Origin: Psychrosphaera haliotis
GTDB lineage: Bacteria > Pseudomonadota > Gammaproteobacteria > Enterobacterales > Alteromonadaceae
Direction of reading: 5' to 3'
Assembly (NCBI RefSeq): GCF_039523615.1
Contig: NZ_BAAAFQ010000004.1
Coordinates: 868,001-932,000, forward strand
Length of the DNA: 64,000 nt
The notes beneath the pieces are model-generated. The model made no database searches. It had not been told where the DNA came from and saw only the letters and a list, made by a program, of their open reading frames with translations. How positions within the stretch are numbered: position 1 is the stretch's first letter; the number at the start of each line of letters is the position of its first letter. Made by a program: the position numbers and the translations under genes. Shown piece by piece: positions 53,554-62,973 of the stretch.

Positions 53554-54091
53554 TAATGTACCCCTGTCCGTTTATGCATACTGCGTAACCTGTATCCAAG
53601 GTGATTTTACAGCCAGGTTTAGCACAATTACCAACTTTCAATTCGGTTTGCCCCCAGCTATCAAAGTTCATCTCAGTTATCGGTGAACCTTGGCGATTAG
53701 TTACTGTGTAGGGTGATAGGTCTTCGATAATTAAAAAGTCTGAGGTTTGATTGTTACTAACATTTATTAACCCACTTCCGCACCCACCAATATTAGCACC
53801 TGAGGTATTTTGAGCGTTTAAGCCTATTTTATCTGACTGGAAAATAATGCGATGGCAGGTGTTGGTTTCTTTTTGAGTATTTTGCATTGCACGCATTTGA
53901 ACGGTGCGCAATAGAGAAATCAGCTGGTCACGCTGGGATGTTAATGTGTAATCAGAGGTACCTTGAAGCTTAGGTAAAGCCGTCACGCCTAAAACAGCAA
54001 TTAAAAGAATAACAACAATCAACTCTATAAGTGTAAAACCGCGAGTATGACTAGTGTTAGTTTTTTGTAGACCCTTCAACTCTCCCTTCAA
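53540..54091 (-). CDS. mshC: MSHA minor pilin MshC (GspH-like)
   Basis: The 183 residues contain RGFTLIELIVVILLIAVLGV (cleavage after Gly18, so the leader is long). A GspH/FimT-like head follows with TLTSQRDQLISLLRTVQMRAMQ. The start is a TTG at 54091 with GAGG eight bases upstream; no in-frame ATG or GTG precedes the motif. It is the gene right after the mshA hairpin. Confidence 0.88.
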   Translation of the reverse strand: MKGELKGLQKTNTSHTRGFTLIELIVVILLIAVLGVTALPKLQGTSDYTLTSQRDQLISLLRTVQMRAMQNTQKETNTCHRIIFQSDKIGLNAQNTSGANIGGCGSGLINVSNNQTSDFLIIEDLSPYTVTNRQGSPITEMNFDSWGQTELKVGNCAKPGCKITLDTGYAVCINGQGYINACQ

Positions 54092-54114
54092 TATCGTTAC
54101 CTCTTGTATAAAGC

Positions 54115-54136
54115 CGAGGCGGACTAATCCACCTCG
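54115..54136 (-). terminator. Stem-loop after mshA (attenuator or mRNA stabiliser)
   Basis: On the minus strand CGAGGTGGA pairs with TCCGCCTCG around a TTAG loop, followed by GCTTTATA. It lies 22 bp after the mshA stop and 24 bp before mshC. It could reduce downstream reading or protect the major pilin mRNA. Confidence 0.6.
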
Positions 54137-54157
54137 ACAAACAACACATGATACTTA

Positions 54158-54682
54158 TTAACAGCCTGTTGTTGCTAATGTAACTGCTGCTGGTGTTACC
54201 TCTGTTTGCCCAGTAGCGACAAACGCTTCTGTGTACTCTACATAACACGCCGTGTCGTCACTAAAGGCTGACGTAGCTCCATCATAAGAGCCTGCTGGGT
54301 AAATTCGAGACTTTTTATCAGCTGTAACGGTTGCCACTTCCCAGTCTACTGACTCATCAGTAATTTCATCTGGTGTCGCTGCTACCTGAGTGATGTCTAG
54401 AATCGCTGCCATCGTATTTGCCGCAGGGTAACCATAAACCACAGCAATTGCTGGGTTAGTTGTCGCACTTGATGCCGCATTTGCCTTGCCTTGCACTAAT
54501 GCTTTTGAATAGACAATGTTAGAGGCACTTTTTAGTGACGCTGACAATCCTTGAACTGTTGATGCTTTGGCATCACCTTGTAAATCTAGAAACTTAGGCG
54601 AAGCGGTTACCGCCAGAATACCTAAGATAACAATTACAATAATCAATTCGATTAATGTAAAACCTTGTTGATTCTTTTTCAT
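54158..54682 (-). CDS. mshA: MSHA major pilin MshA
   Basis: The 174 residues have QQGFTLIELIIVIVILGILA (cleavage after Gly7), then a long N-terminal helix with SPKFLDLQGDAKAS and an Ala/Thr-rich head. Two Cys near the C-terminus (DTACYVEY and TTGC) form the D-region loop. It is placed as MshA by order and by the leader/helix consensus. The start is ATG 54682. Confidence 0.93.
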   Translation of the reverse strand: MKKNQQGFTLIELIIVIVILGILAVTASPKFLDLQGDAKASTVQGLSASLKSASNIVYSKALVQGKANAASSATTNPAIAVVYGYPAANTMAAILDITQVAATPDEITDESVDWEVATVTADKKSRIYPAGSYDGATSAFSDDTACYVEYTEAFVATGQTEVTPAAVTLATTGC

Positions 54683-54694
54683 AGTAAATACCTA

Positions 54695-55258
54695 CTAGTT
54701 TTTGAAAACTGTGATTTGACCGTTATCGGCATTGTATTCAAAACCTTGACGATCAGCAGTTGTCGCTCCATTGTTCACATAGTTTGCTGGTACTGTGTCG
54801 CCTGACTCTAAACCTTGAGCAAGAACATACTGACACTCATCGTTACCAGAAAAACGAACAACATAACGTTCGCCGTCATATGAGTTTGCACCGTCTGCAA
54901 TTACCGTTGTTGGCGCAGACTGGAATAGGCTTTGGAAGACAAATTCACAGCTTGTTGCTGTCATTGCTGATGCTGTAGCTTCATTGCTGTTACCTGCTGG
55001 GTAACCAGAATCCGTTACGTCAATTGCAAAACCATCATAGTTAATGTTGGTATTGCCACTAGGACGACCTGCTAATTCCCACTCGGCTCTTACTAGACCA
55101 ACTGCACTTGCAAAACCACCAGCAACACCTTCTACTGAAGCATCACGAGCGTCGTCTGTTACATCTAATAAACGAGGTACAGCTGCTGCACCTAAAAAGC
55201 CAAGAATAATCACGACGATTACTAGCTCGATTAACGTAAAACCTTGTTGTCTTTTCAT
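54695..55258 (-). CDS. mshB: MSHA pilin MshB
   Basis: The 187-residue prepilin has RQQGFTLIELVIVVIILGFL (cleavage after Gly6), then VPRLLDVTDDARDASVEGVA. Cys residues in ATSCEF and NDECQY are likely paired. It lies 12 bp before mshA. The 95-bp gap upstream from mshF is AT-rich and may hold an extra promoter for mshB-mshA. Confidence 0.9.
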   Translation of the reverse strand: MKRQQGFTLIELVIVVIILGFLGAAAVPRLLDVTDDARDASVEGVAGGFASAVGLVRAEWELAGRPSGNTNINYDGFAIDVTDSGYPAGNSNEATASAMTATSCEFVFQSLFQSAPTTVIADGANSYDGERYVVRFSGNDECQYVLAQGLESGDTVPANYVNNGATTADRQGFEYNADNGQITVFKN

Positions 55259-55353
55259 TTTTTAAAACCTCAGTAAAAATTTAAATTTAGTCTATATAAA
55301 AATTTGTGTTGTTAAAACATTTATCCTACTTTATCGGTAAATAAAGCAGAAAA

Positions 55354-55860
55354 TTAATGATTTTGTTTCATTCGCCCCACATCTACATCATATTCAAGCA
55401 CTTTTTGTTTAATGCCATCACCTTCCCAGTAGTAAAGGCACTTCGCTCGCTCTTGAACTATCTCTACCAACAAAGCCTCTTGTTGGTCGGCATTGTTTTC
55501 TGCGAAATACTGCCATAGTTGTTCGCAATCTAATCCTTTTGAGCCGCTGTTTACACTTAACGGCCAACCCTTTTTATTCATGTGCACGTTAATTTCTATT
55601 GAGCGCGTTACTTCTTCATAATAATCAAGCTTTAGCTGCTTTGGTTTGCCCATTGCCGCCCATTGCTGGTGCATATGTGTTGCCGACTTTACAAACCGAT
55701 CTGACAACAGTGACACTTTATATTCACCAACATCGTCAAACACATCGGATAAATAACGGCTAGCGGCAAAAAACAAAACCGCTATCACCGTTAAGCCAAT
55801 CAGCACTCGGAAAAACCAGTGTTCAGTTAGTGACTCTTCTTTTTTCCGAATAGGCTCCAC
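55354..55860 (-). CDS. mshF: MSHA biogenesis protein MshF
   Basis: The 168 residues have one membrane helix (VLIGLTVIAVLFFAASRYL, ~19-37) and a periplasmic part with MHQQWAAMGKPKQLKLDYYE and a Cys in QERAKCLYYW. MshF sequences are poorly conserved, and the assignment rests mainly on position between mshG and mshB. The start is GTG 55860 with AAGGG seven bases upstream, 3 bp after the mshG stop. Confidence 0.8.
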   Translation of the reverse strand: MEPIRKKEESLTEHWFFRVLIGLTVIAVLFFAASRYLSDVFDDVGEYKVSLLSDRFVKSATHMHQQWAAMGKPKQLKLDYYEEVTRSIEINVHMNKKGWPLSVNSGSKGLDCEQLWQYFAENNADQQEALLVEIVQERAKCLYYWEGDGIKQKVLEYDVDVGRMKQNH

Positions 55861-55863
55861 TAG

Positions 55864-57081
55864 TTACCCTTTGAACGCCGACATCATGTCCCACATTGGG
55901 GTAAATATACCCAACGCTAATACACCAACCATAATTGCGACAAACCCTATAAGAATGGGCTCAATTTTGGCCGTCAAACTTTTCAAATCAAAATCTACTT
56001 CACGCTCATAATAGTCCGCAGCCTCTTTGAGCAACTCATCTACTCGGCCCGTCTCTTCACCAACCGCAACCATTTGTAACACTAACGGAGAAAACAGGTT
56101 GCTCGTCACTGATACCCTTAGCAGTGAGTCCCCTTTTTCAATATTCCTGCGCATTTCTTTAATTTGCTGTTCCATAAACTTGTTATCTACAGCTTCTGCA
56201 ACTAAAGACAAACCTGAAGTCATAGGAACACCAGACTCAAGAATCATAGAAAAGCTTCGGGTGTAACGACCTAACAAACTACGCTCGATAATTGAGCCGA
56301 CAAAAGGGATGGATAACTTAAGTTTATCCCACTTTAACTTGCCTGCTACTGATTTTCTCCAGCTATTGAATATCAATACGGCACCAATAATAAAGATAAA
56401 TAACCACTGCCAATAGTTCACAAAGAAGTTTGATGTGCCAATTAATATTTTAGTGGCCAAAGGTAAGTCTGCACCTAACTTTGAGAACATGTTTGCGAAG
56501 GTAGGAATAACCAGCAAGTTCAGAACAAACATCGCTATAACAATGACAACTAATACCGTTGTTGGGTATCGCATGGCTGACTTTATTCGTTTTCTTGTTT
56601 CTTCATCGCGCTCAAAGTACTCAGCAAGTTGTAAAAACGCGTCTTCTAAACGACCGGTATTTTCACCAACATGAACAATACTAATGGAAAGTCTTGGAAA
56701 AATTTTAGGGTGCGATGCCATGGCTGCAGACAGTGAACGGCCTCGTTCTAACTGCTGTGCTACATCTTGTAACGCATTGCCTAGTACTTTACTGGTAGAA
56801 CTGTCGGCCAAGCCAAGAATTGCCCTAATCATAGGTATCCCAGCTTTTGTTAGAGAGTACATTTGTCTTGAAAACACCACCAAGTGCTGCGTGGTAACGC
56901 GATCAAATAAATCTTCAAACAAGGGAGTGTTCTGGCCCTTATCTTCCGTGAGCGTTATCTTAGTTGGATATTCTTGACGAGCCACCAACAAATCGGCAGC
57001 CGCACCTTCGTTGTTGGCTTCAACTTGGCCTCGAATATTTTTGCCTTTGGCATCTTTAGCTTCGTACAAGAAAAATGGCAT
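55864..57081 (-). CDS. mshG: MSHA inner-membrane platform protein MshG (GspF family)
   Basis: The 405 residues have two T2SSF domains (~68-190 and ~270-395) with VFSRQMYSLTKAGIPM and GRYTRSFSMILESGVPM, and three membrane helices (VVIVIAMFVLNLLVIPTF, WLFIFIIGAVLIF and a C-terminal one near IGFVAIMVGVLALGIF). It is the core of the pilus motor platform and lies 14 bp after mshE. Confidence 0.95.
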   Translation of the reverse strand: MPFFLYEAKDAKGKNIRGQVEANNEGAAADLLVARQEYPTKITLTEDKGQNTPLFEDLFDRVTTQHLVVFSRQMYSLTKAGIPMIRAILGLADSSTSKVLGNALQDVAQQLERGRSLSAAMASHPKIFPRLSISIVHVGENTGRLEDAFLQLAEYFERDEETRKRIKSAMRYPTTVLVVIVIAMFVLNLLVIPTFANMFSKLGADLPLATKILIGTSNFFVNYWQWLFIFIIGAVLIFNSWRKSVAGKLKWDKLKLSIPFVGSIIERSLLGRYTRSFSMILESGVPMTSGLSLVAEAVDNKFMEQQIKEMRRNIEKGDSLLRVSVTSNLFSPLVLQMVAVGEETGRVDELLKEAADYYEREVDFDLKSLTAKIEPILIGFVAIMVGVLALGIFTPMWDMMSAFKG

Positions 57082-57095
57082 TGTCTAATCCAACC

Positions 57096-58820
57096 TTAAT
57101 ATGTTGCTGTGTCAGCAACCACTTCCGAAATTCTTAATACTTCTTTCACACTAGTTACACCTTGCTCAGCATAATCCAGTGCAGCCTGCCCTAAAGTTTG
57201 ATAACCAGGAAGTGCCTTAGCAGCAGCAGAAAAGGCTTCTGTATCTCCGTTTCGTAATGCTGATATCAAGTTTTCGTTCGTCATTTCTAGTAACTCATAG
57301 ATACCCACTCGACCTTTGTAACCAGTGTTGTTACAAGTTTGACAACCTGTACCATGACTAAATGTTGCACCACTCATGTCTTTACGAGCTATATTTGATA
57401 TCCACGTTAACTCCTGCGGATCAGGTTTGTATTCCGTTTTACAAACGTCACATACCCTACGAACTAATCTCTGAGCCAGTACCGCGCGCAATGAGCTGGC
57501 CACTAAATAAGGGGCCGCTCCCATGTCAATTAAACGAAGCGCCGTTGATATAGCATCGTTGGTATGCAAGGTTGATAGAACCATATGGCCGGTCAAGGCA
57601 GCTCTTAGGCCAATTTCTGCTGTTTCTTGGTCTCGAATCTCACCCACCATAATAACGTCTGGATCTTGACGAAGTGCAGTTCTTAATACCGAAGAAAACG
57701 AAAGATTTATTTTTGTATTTATTTGTACTTGGTTTATTCGCGGTAACTGATATTCAACTGGATCTTCTACCGTAATAATTTTACTTTCTGCGTTGTTTAA
57801 TTCACTTAGGCAACCATACAAAGTTGTTGTTTTACCTGAACCTGTTGGGCCTGTTACCAAAAACATTCCATTTGGACTTTTCACTAACTTGCGAACTTTC
57901 ATTAAAATATGCGGAGGCATACCTGTCGCTTCTAGGCTCAACAAGCCTGCGGACTGGTCTAACAGACGCATTACAACTGACTCACCATGCTGAATTGGCA
58001 TAGTAGACACACGAACATCTATCTCGTGCCCTTTAACTTTAATGTGAAAACGACCATCTTGAGGCAAACGCTTTTCAGATATATCCAATCCTGCAACAAG
58101 TTTTAAACGAAGTACTAAGGCCGGTGCAATGTTAACTTCGTTTAATATGCTTTCTTGAAGCACACCATCAACACGAGTACGAATTCGTAAACTCTTTTTA
58201 TCTGGCTCAATGTGAATATCAGACGCTCTTACTTGTACTGCATCTTCAAACAATGACTGAAGTAACTTAGCAACAACTGTGTCGCCCTCGTCATCGCCAT
58301 CAATAGTAGCGAAGTCAAAATCGGCACTCTCTTCATATTCAGCTTGAAGCTGATGGGCAAATTGTTCAATTTCTTTAGTTCTGCGGTATAAAGAGTCAAA
58401 CGCAATAAGCAATTGGCTCTCTCTTACCGCTACAATTTCAATTGATTTATTTCCAAACTGGTTTGATAGCTGCTCAATAGCTGAAAGATCAGCTGGGTCT
58501 GACATACCAATGGTTACACTATCTTCAGTGCTATCTAGCACAAGCGCTCTTAATCTTCTTGCGTGTACCTCGGATAGCTCTGACGCTAACTTAGGATCGA
58601 TTTGCATATTCGCAATATTGATAAAGCGTAAGTTAAGCTGCTGCGCTAAAAATCGTAATAGCTGTTCTTCTGATATAAAACCTGAATCAATCAGTACCGA
58701 ACCTAGTTTACGACCAGTCTCTTTTTGCGCTGATAATGCCGACATGAGCTGATCAATAGTGATGATATCTTCATCTACTAAAAGGTCACCTAATCGTTTC
58801 TTTAATTTTGGAGCCGCCAT
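57096..58820 (-). CDS. mshE: MSHA extension ATPase MshE with c-di-GMP-binding MshEN domain
   Basis: The 574 residues begin with two tandem 24-residue MshEN motifs (9-32 and 38-61). They keep Arg9, Gln32, the RLG/KLG opening and the final LAQQ; the glycine of the first motif is Asp18 here. The GspE ATPase domain follows with GPTGSGKTT, an Asp-box near RQDPDVIMVGEIRD, HTNDA, and the zinc tetracysteine CDVCKTEY plus CQTCNNTGYKG. c-di-GMP binding by this domain is established for MshE. It drives pilus extension, opposed by PilT elsewhere. Confidence 0.95.
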   Translation of the reverse strand: MAAPKLKKRLGDLLVDEDIITIDQLMSALSAQKETGRKLGSVLIDSGFISEEQLLRFLAQQLNLRFINIANMQIDPKLASELSEVHARRLRALVLDSTEDSVTIGMSDPADLSAIEQLSNQFGNKSIEIVAVRESQLLIAFDSLYRRTKEIEQFAHQLQAEYEESADFDFATIDGDDEGDTVVAKLLQSLFEDAVQVRASDIHIEPDKKSLRIRTRVDGVLQESILNEVNIAPALVLRLKLVAGLDISEKRLPQDGRFHIKVKGHEIDVRVSTMPIQHGESVVMRLLDQSAGLLSLEATGMPPHILMKVRKLVKSPNGMFLVTGPTGSGKTTTLYGCLSELNNAESKIITVEDPVEYQLPRINQVQINTKINLSFSSVLRTALRQDPDVIMVGEIRDQETAEIGLRAALTGHMVLSTLHTNDAISTALRLIDMGAAPYLVASSLRAVLAQRLVRRVCDVCKTEYKPDPQELTWISNIARKDMSGATFSHGTGCQTCNNTGYKGRVGIYELLEMTNENLISALRNGDTEAFSAAAKALPGYQTLGQAALDYAEQGVTSVKEVLRISEVVADTATY

Positions 58821-58822
58821 GA

Positions 58823-60037
58823 TTACCCTTGTAAAACGTCTATTCTTTGTTGGGAAAATGTTATTGATTGAGCCGATACACCGCCAACGTCTAATACTTT
58901 TTTATAACTCTGCACTGCTTGTTGTTTTTTTGCTTGGCTGTCTTGAGCAATAGCAAGGCCTAACCACCAATTTCCAATAAATGGTTCCAATCGAGTTAGC
59001 TGTAAATACGCAGCTTCCGCTTTGACATAGTACTTAAGCTCTCGAGCTAAATTGCCTTTTAAGGTATAAAATTCTTTGCTAGCACTCTCTAAGTTCACAT
59101 CAAGGTAAGAAAAGGCTCCCGCTGGATTGTTGTCTTTAAAGAAGATTTTTGCTGCCGTGACACGCCACTCTTCGATTAACGGGTATCGCTGCAAACCATC
59201 GTTAATAATGGCGACCGCTTTATTGCCCTCACCGCGACCATACCATGCGGCCGCTAGAAGATTGCGAGCTTCAACGTTACTGTCAGATATCGCTAAAATT
59301 CGTGTTAATTGCTCAATAGCTTCCGTTACATAACCGCGGTCATAGGATGTTTTTGCTTTGGTTAATAGTTTCTCAACGCGCTGCTCTGGTGTTAGCTCAG
59401 AAGACGTTTTTTGAATAACGAAGGTAGGCTCTGGAGTTTTAACCGTCTCAGCTTTAACTGCTGGTTTACGACCGACTTCAGGTTGGCTGTCTGTTTCAGG
59501 TTGGTTAGCTAATTTAGCCTGGGCGTCGACTTTAGGCAGAGTATCAAGTTCAGCCGCTGGTTCTTCTGCAGATAACTGCTTTGTTGGAGATAGCTCTGCC
59601 GGAGACTGTTGTGCTGGAGACTGCCCTACTGGAGAAGATTCAGCTGAAAGTGGTAAATCTAACAACGGAGGTTCAGGCTCTAACTCTTCTGTAAATGCAG
59701 GTTCAGGAGTTGTTAAACCTACAACCCCAGATTCTTCAGTTGGTTCTACGCTTGTTTTCTGGCTCAATAATTCTGTTTCAGGAGACTCTACTTGGTCAAT
59801 AACGGCAACGCCATCAATGTATTTTTCTACCGGCGCTAGGTTACTTGTACCATCTACCATTTTCCAACTAATTATCGCTAGTAAACATACAATAATAACC
59901 AACAACAAAATGAGTGCTTTATTTAAAGGATTTGACGATGTTTGAGAAGTTGTTGCTCTTGGCACAGCGCTGTCCTGCAGGCTTGAAGAGTCCTGACGGT
60001 TGTCTAAATCTTTTAGCATTTTATTGATAACGCTCAC
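58823..60037 (-). CDS. mshN: MSHA biogenesis protein MshN (TPR)
   Basis: The 404 residues have a cytoplasmic N-terminus (SVINKMLKDLDNRQD), a membrane helix (ALILLLVIIVCLLAIISW, ~42-60), a Pro/Glu/Ser-rich spacer (~75-205, several QSPAQQSPAEL-like units), and a TPR region (~215-400). The start is taken as GTG 60037, with AAAGGAG eight bases upstream and a GTGA overlap with the mshM stop, rather than the in-frame GTG at 60046. Confidence 0.88.
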   Translation of the reverse strand: MSVINKMLKDLDNRQDSSSLQDSAVPRATTSQTSSNPLNKALILLLVIIVCLLAIISWKMVDGTSNLAPVEKYIDGVAVIDQVESPETELLSQKTSVEPTEESGVVGLTTPEPAFTEELEPEPPLLDLPLSAESSPVGQSPAQQSPAELSPTKQLSAEEPAAELDTLPKVDAQAKLANQPETDSQPEVGRKPAVKAETVKTPEPTFVIQKTSSELTPEQRVEKLLTKAKTSYDRGYVTEAIEQLTRILAISDSNVEARNLLAAAWYGRGEGNKAVAIINDGLQRYPLIEEWRVTAAKIFFKDNNPAGAFSYLDVNLESASKEFYTLKGNLARELKYYVKAEAAYLQLTRLEPFIGNWWLGLAIAQDSQAKKQQAVQSYKKVLDVGGVSAQSITFSQQRIDVLQG

Positions 60038-60957
60038 TGTATCCACTCCTTTACTGTGGGCATGTCCACTACTACTAAGGTTATCGCGATTGTTAAAGCC
60101 ATTAACAACAACGCGGCCACAATAGCTTTAATATTAATACCAACCGCCTCTATTGAGTCAGTATCACTGGCCGCTAACGCGATGTGCTTTTTATGTATGG
60201 CCGTTTGACCTTCCCCATAAACAAGCATTAATGCTTTATGACACATTACATTCACTAACCTTGGAATGCCCTTGCTGTACTTATGCAGCGCGGATAAGGA
60301 CGCGTTATCAAATAAACCAGGATCGTTATAACCCGCTACCGACATCCTATGCAAAACATACTCTTTTAACTCTTCTTTTGACAACCCTCTAAGCTGGTAA
60401 GAAAAGGTAATTCGTTGTCTGAGCTGCCTTAAACGATGTGAGCTCAACATTTTGTCGAGTTCAGGCTGCCCAAACAGCACTACTTGAATCAGTTTACGTG
60501 ACTCAGTTTCTAAATTTGTGAATAACCGCAATGCTTCAAAGGTTTCCCAAGGTATAGTCTGAGCTTCATCTATTATGAGCACAACGCCCTTACCTTGTTG
60601 ATTAAACTCGAGCAGCTTTAACTGGATTTTTTGACTCAGTTGTTGCTGGTTTATTCGAGTTAACCCCTTAATACCTAATTCACTGGCCAGTGCGTATCTC
60701 ATTTCTTCTGGACTTAGTGCAGGGTTTGGGATGTACGCAACTTCAAAAGCATCGGGTATTTCATTAAGTAACTTTCGGCAAAGCAAGGTTTTTCCTGTCC
60801 CTACTTCGCCTGTTACCTTTATAAAACCTTCACCAGTTTTTAACGCTGTTAACAGAACCTGCATCGCTTCCGAGTGACTCTGCAACGGCAAATAAAAGCT
60901 AGTGTTTGGAGTTAAAGAAAATGGAAGTTCTCTAAGCCCAAAGTGGTACAGGTACAT
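60034..60957 (-). CDS. mshM: MSHA biogenesis AAA ATPase MshM (ExeA-like)
   Basis: The 307 residues have TGEVGTGKTLLCRKLL (Walker A, ~49-64), VLIIDEAQT (Walker B) and a sensor region near GQPELDKML. A C-terminal membrane helix (IVAALLLMALTIAITLVVV, ~278-297) follows. ExeA/MshM-type ATPases help place the secretin in the peptidoglycan. It begins 2 bp after the mshL stop. Confidence 0.93.
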   Translation of the reverse strand: MYLYHFGLRELPFSLTPNTSFYLPLQSHSEAMQVLLTALKTGEGFIKVTGEVGTGKTLLCRKLLNEIPDAFEVAYIPNPALSPEEMRYALASELGIKGLTRINQQQLSQKIQLKLLEFNQQGKGVVLIIDEAQTIPWETFEALRLFTNLETESRKLIQVVLFGQPELDKMLSSHRLRQLRQRITFSYQLRGLSKEELKEYVLHRMSVAGYNDPGLFDNASLSALHKYSKGIPRLVNVMCHKALMLVYGEGQTAIHKKHIALAASDTDSIEAVGINIKAIVAALLLMALTIAITLVVVDMPTVKEWIQ

Positions 60958-60959
60958 AC

Positions 60960-62639
60960 TTACTCATCACCATACCAGCGTTTTAAAATATCGGCGCTGC
61001 GTTTCATTTGCTCTTGCCAAGTACCTGTTCCTACTACTGTAGGTTTGATTAAAATAACAAGTTCTTTTTTCTTTTCAGTATCTTGCTTAGATTTAAATAA
61101 GTTACCAAGAATTGGAATGCTACCTAAAAACGGAACCTTAGACTCACCATTAGATGTCATTGTTTGCATTAAGCCACCAATAACCACAATCTCACCGCTT
61201 TTCGCACGAATAACCGTATCCGACTCACGAATATTGCTTTGCGCTAATGGCAGTACATATTGCTCTTCGTTTAACGTAACTACTTTTTGTTGCTCATCAA
61301 TTTCGGTAACCGACGGATGAACATGCAAAATGACTTCACCTTGCTCACTAATTTGTGGAGTAACATCTAATGCAATACCAGAGAAAAACGGCTCTAGGTT
61401 AATTTCAGGCGTACTTGACGTCGCTGTACCAGTTACTGTTGTATTTGAAACATCAGTGACAAAGTACTCATCAGTACCCGCTTTTAGAACCGCCTTTTGA
61501 TTGTTAGTCGCAGTAACACGTGGTGACGACAGAACCTGAACATTACCCTGAGTTTTTAGTAAGTTAACAACACCAGAAAAATCAGTATTATTGAAGCTTA
61601 AGCTAGTTAACCCGCCTAATGCTGCACTTAATTCATTACCAAAACTTCCAGCCGTTGAATTAAAGGTGAAGTTAGTTCCACCATTATTGGCCATTACATT
61701 TTGCCAATTAATGCCTTGCTGATAATCATCATCTAGTGCAACTTCAACAATTTTTGCTTCTAAAATTACTTGGCGAGTTAAGCTTTGCTCTGAACGCTTA
61801 ACAAAGTCTTTTACCGCTTGAATATCTGACGTTAAGCCTCGCACCGTAATTAATCCAGACTGCGGGCTAACCACTACATTGGCAATAGATTCATCCGTAG
61901 AGCGCATGATCATTTTTAACGTGTCTTCTAACTCGCTCCAAAAATCACTTTCAGAACTGGTTTGAATATTAGATCCGTTGCCTTGACCCATACTTGATGA
62001 GTTACCAAAGCCATTTTGGCCATTCTGTTGGTTTCCGAAACTGCCTTGTTGATTGCCAAAGCTATTACTATTGTTATTACTGTTACTATTTCCGTTTTGT
62101 CCGTTTTGTTGAACGATGCCACCAGAGTTAATGTTAGTTGATGTCATACCAAAACGTTTAAGCATCAAATAATTAAGCGCTATTGTTTCCGTTTTTATAG
62201 TGGCTGGGTAAACCTGAATTACCTTACCTCTAAATTGAATATCTAACGGATAAAGGCTAGAAAGAACCTCAACAACCTCATGAATAGTAACGTCTTTTAA
62301 GTCTAGACTAATACTGCCCTGTGCATTTGGATGAAACGCGACGCTATATGGTGAGTCAGCCACTAACCCTTGTAAAAAAGGTTTTACTGGCACGCCATTC
62401 GCGGCAACGTTAAATCGGTCTTCAATTGCTCCAACATCAATTGGCGCTGACGTTGGCATCATTAAATCAGCACTTACCGAGTCAGGAATAGCAAGACTTG
62501 CTTGTTCATTAACGGTGTCTGGCTTTTCATTAAAAACTTGATGTACTTCATCTGATTTTTGCGGATTGCCCGTTAAGCTACAACCAGCAAGTACTGCCGT
62601 CGCTATACAAGAGGCTAACAAAGGTTTAATTTGATTCAT
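60960..62639 (-). CDS. mshL: MSHA outer-membrane secretin MshL
   Basis: The 559-residue lipoprotein (lipobox VLAGC) has a short STN-type domain at ~90-150. Secretin N domains follow, containing an Asn/Gln/Gly/Ser-rich insert (~180-225), and the secretin β-barrel begins with LEAKIVEVALDDDYQQGINW. VPFLGSIPILGNLFKS and a KKKELVILIKPTVV end complete it. It forms the pilus exit pore. The start is ATG 62639, one base after the mshK stop (TAAAATG). Upstream in-frame ATGs at 62651 and 62657 lack ribosome sites. Confidence 0.94.
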   Translation of the reverse strand: MNQIKPLLASCIATAVLAGCSLTGNPQKSDEVHQVFNEKPDTVNEQASLAIPDSVSADLMMPTSAPIDVGAIEDRFNVAANGVPVKPFLQGLVADSPYSVAFHPNAQGSISLDLKDVTIHEVVEVLSSLYPLDIQFRGKVIQVYPATIKTETIALNYLMLKRFGMTSTNINSGGIVQQNGQNGNSNSNNNSNSFGNQQGSFGNQQNGQNGFGNSSSMGQGNGSNIQTSSESDFWSELEDTLKMIMRSTDESIANVVVSPQSGLITVRGLTSDIQAVKDFVKRSEQSLTRQVILEAKIVEVALDDDYQQGINWQNVMANNGGTNFTFNSTAGSFGNELSAALGGLTSLSFNNTDFSGVVNLLKTQGNVQVLSSPRVTATNNQKAVLKAGTDEYFVTDVSNTTVTGTATSSTPEINLEPFFSGIALDVTPQISEQGEVILHVHPSVTEIDEQQKVVTLNEEQYVLPLAQSNIRESDTVIRAKSGEIVVIGGLMQTMTSNGESKVPFLGSIPILGNLFKSKQDTEKKKELVILIKPTVVGTGTWQEQMKRSADILKRWYGDE

Positions 62640-62640
62640 T

Positions 62641-62973
62641 TTACTTTTCATATACATATAGTCTTTTTTGAGAGCCTGACTTCAGCAGAACAATATTATT
62701 ATTATTTATTTGGCTAATTTTAAATCCGTTTACAACATCACCTAATTGGTGAAGCTGACCGGACATAATCGCCATTTTGGTGCCTTTTTTGTTTACTATT
62801 CCCTGCAACGAAAGGTTTTCGTTTGAAGTGGCTGGCATAGCACCGTTGTCTGGTAGGTTTAAATTGATCTTTGGTAACGTTGGATCATGAATTTTATCGG
62901 CCAATATTGGCATTGAAGCGAGAATAAAACACAGTCCAACAATTAGAGATGATGGCTTAAAGTCTAATAACAT
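62641..62973 (-). CDS. mshK: MSHA biogenesis protein MshK
   Basis: This 110-residue exported protein has a signal (~1-25, LIVGLCFILASMPILA) and a short PilP/GspC-like HR domain with LSLQGIVNKKGTKMAIMSG and VNGFKISQI. It probably touches the secretin, as GspC/PilP do. It overlaps mshJ by 17 bp. Confidence 0.88.
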   Translation of the reverse strand: MLLDFKPSSLIVGLCFILASMPILADKIHDPTLPKINLNLPDNGAMPATSNENLSLQGIVNKKGTKMAIMSGQLHQLGDVVNGFKISQINNNNIVLLKSGSQKRLYVYEK

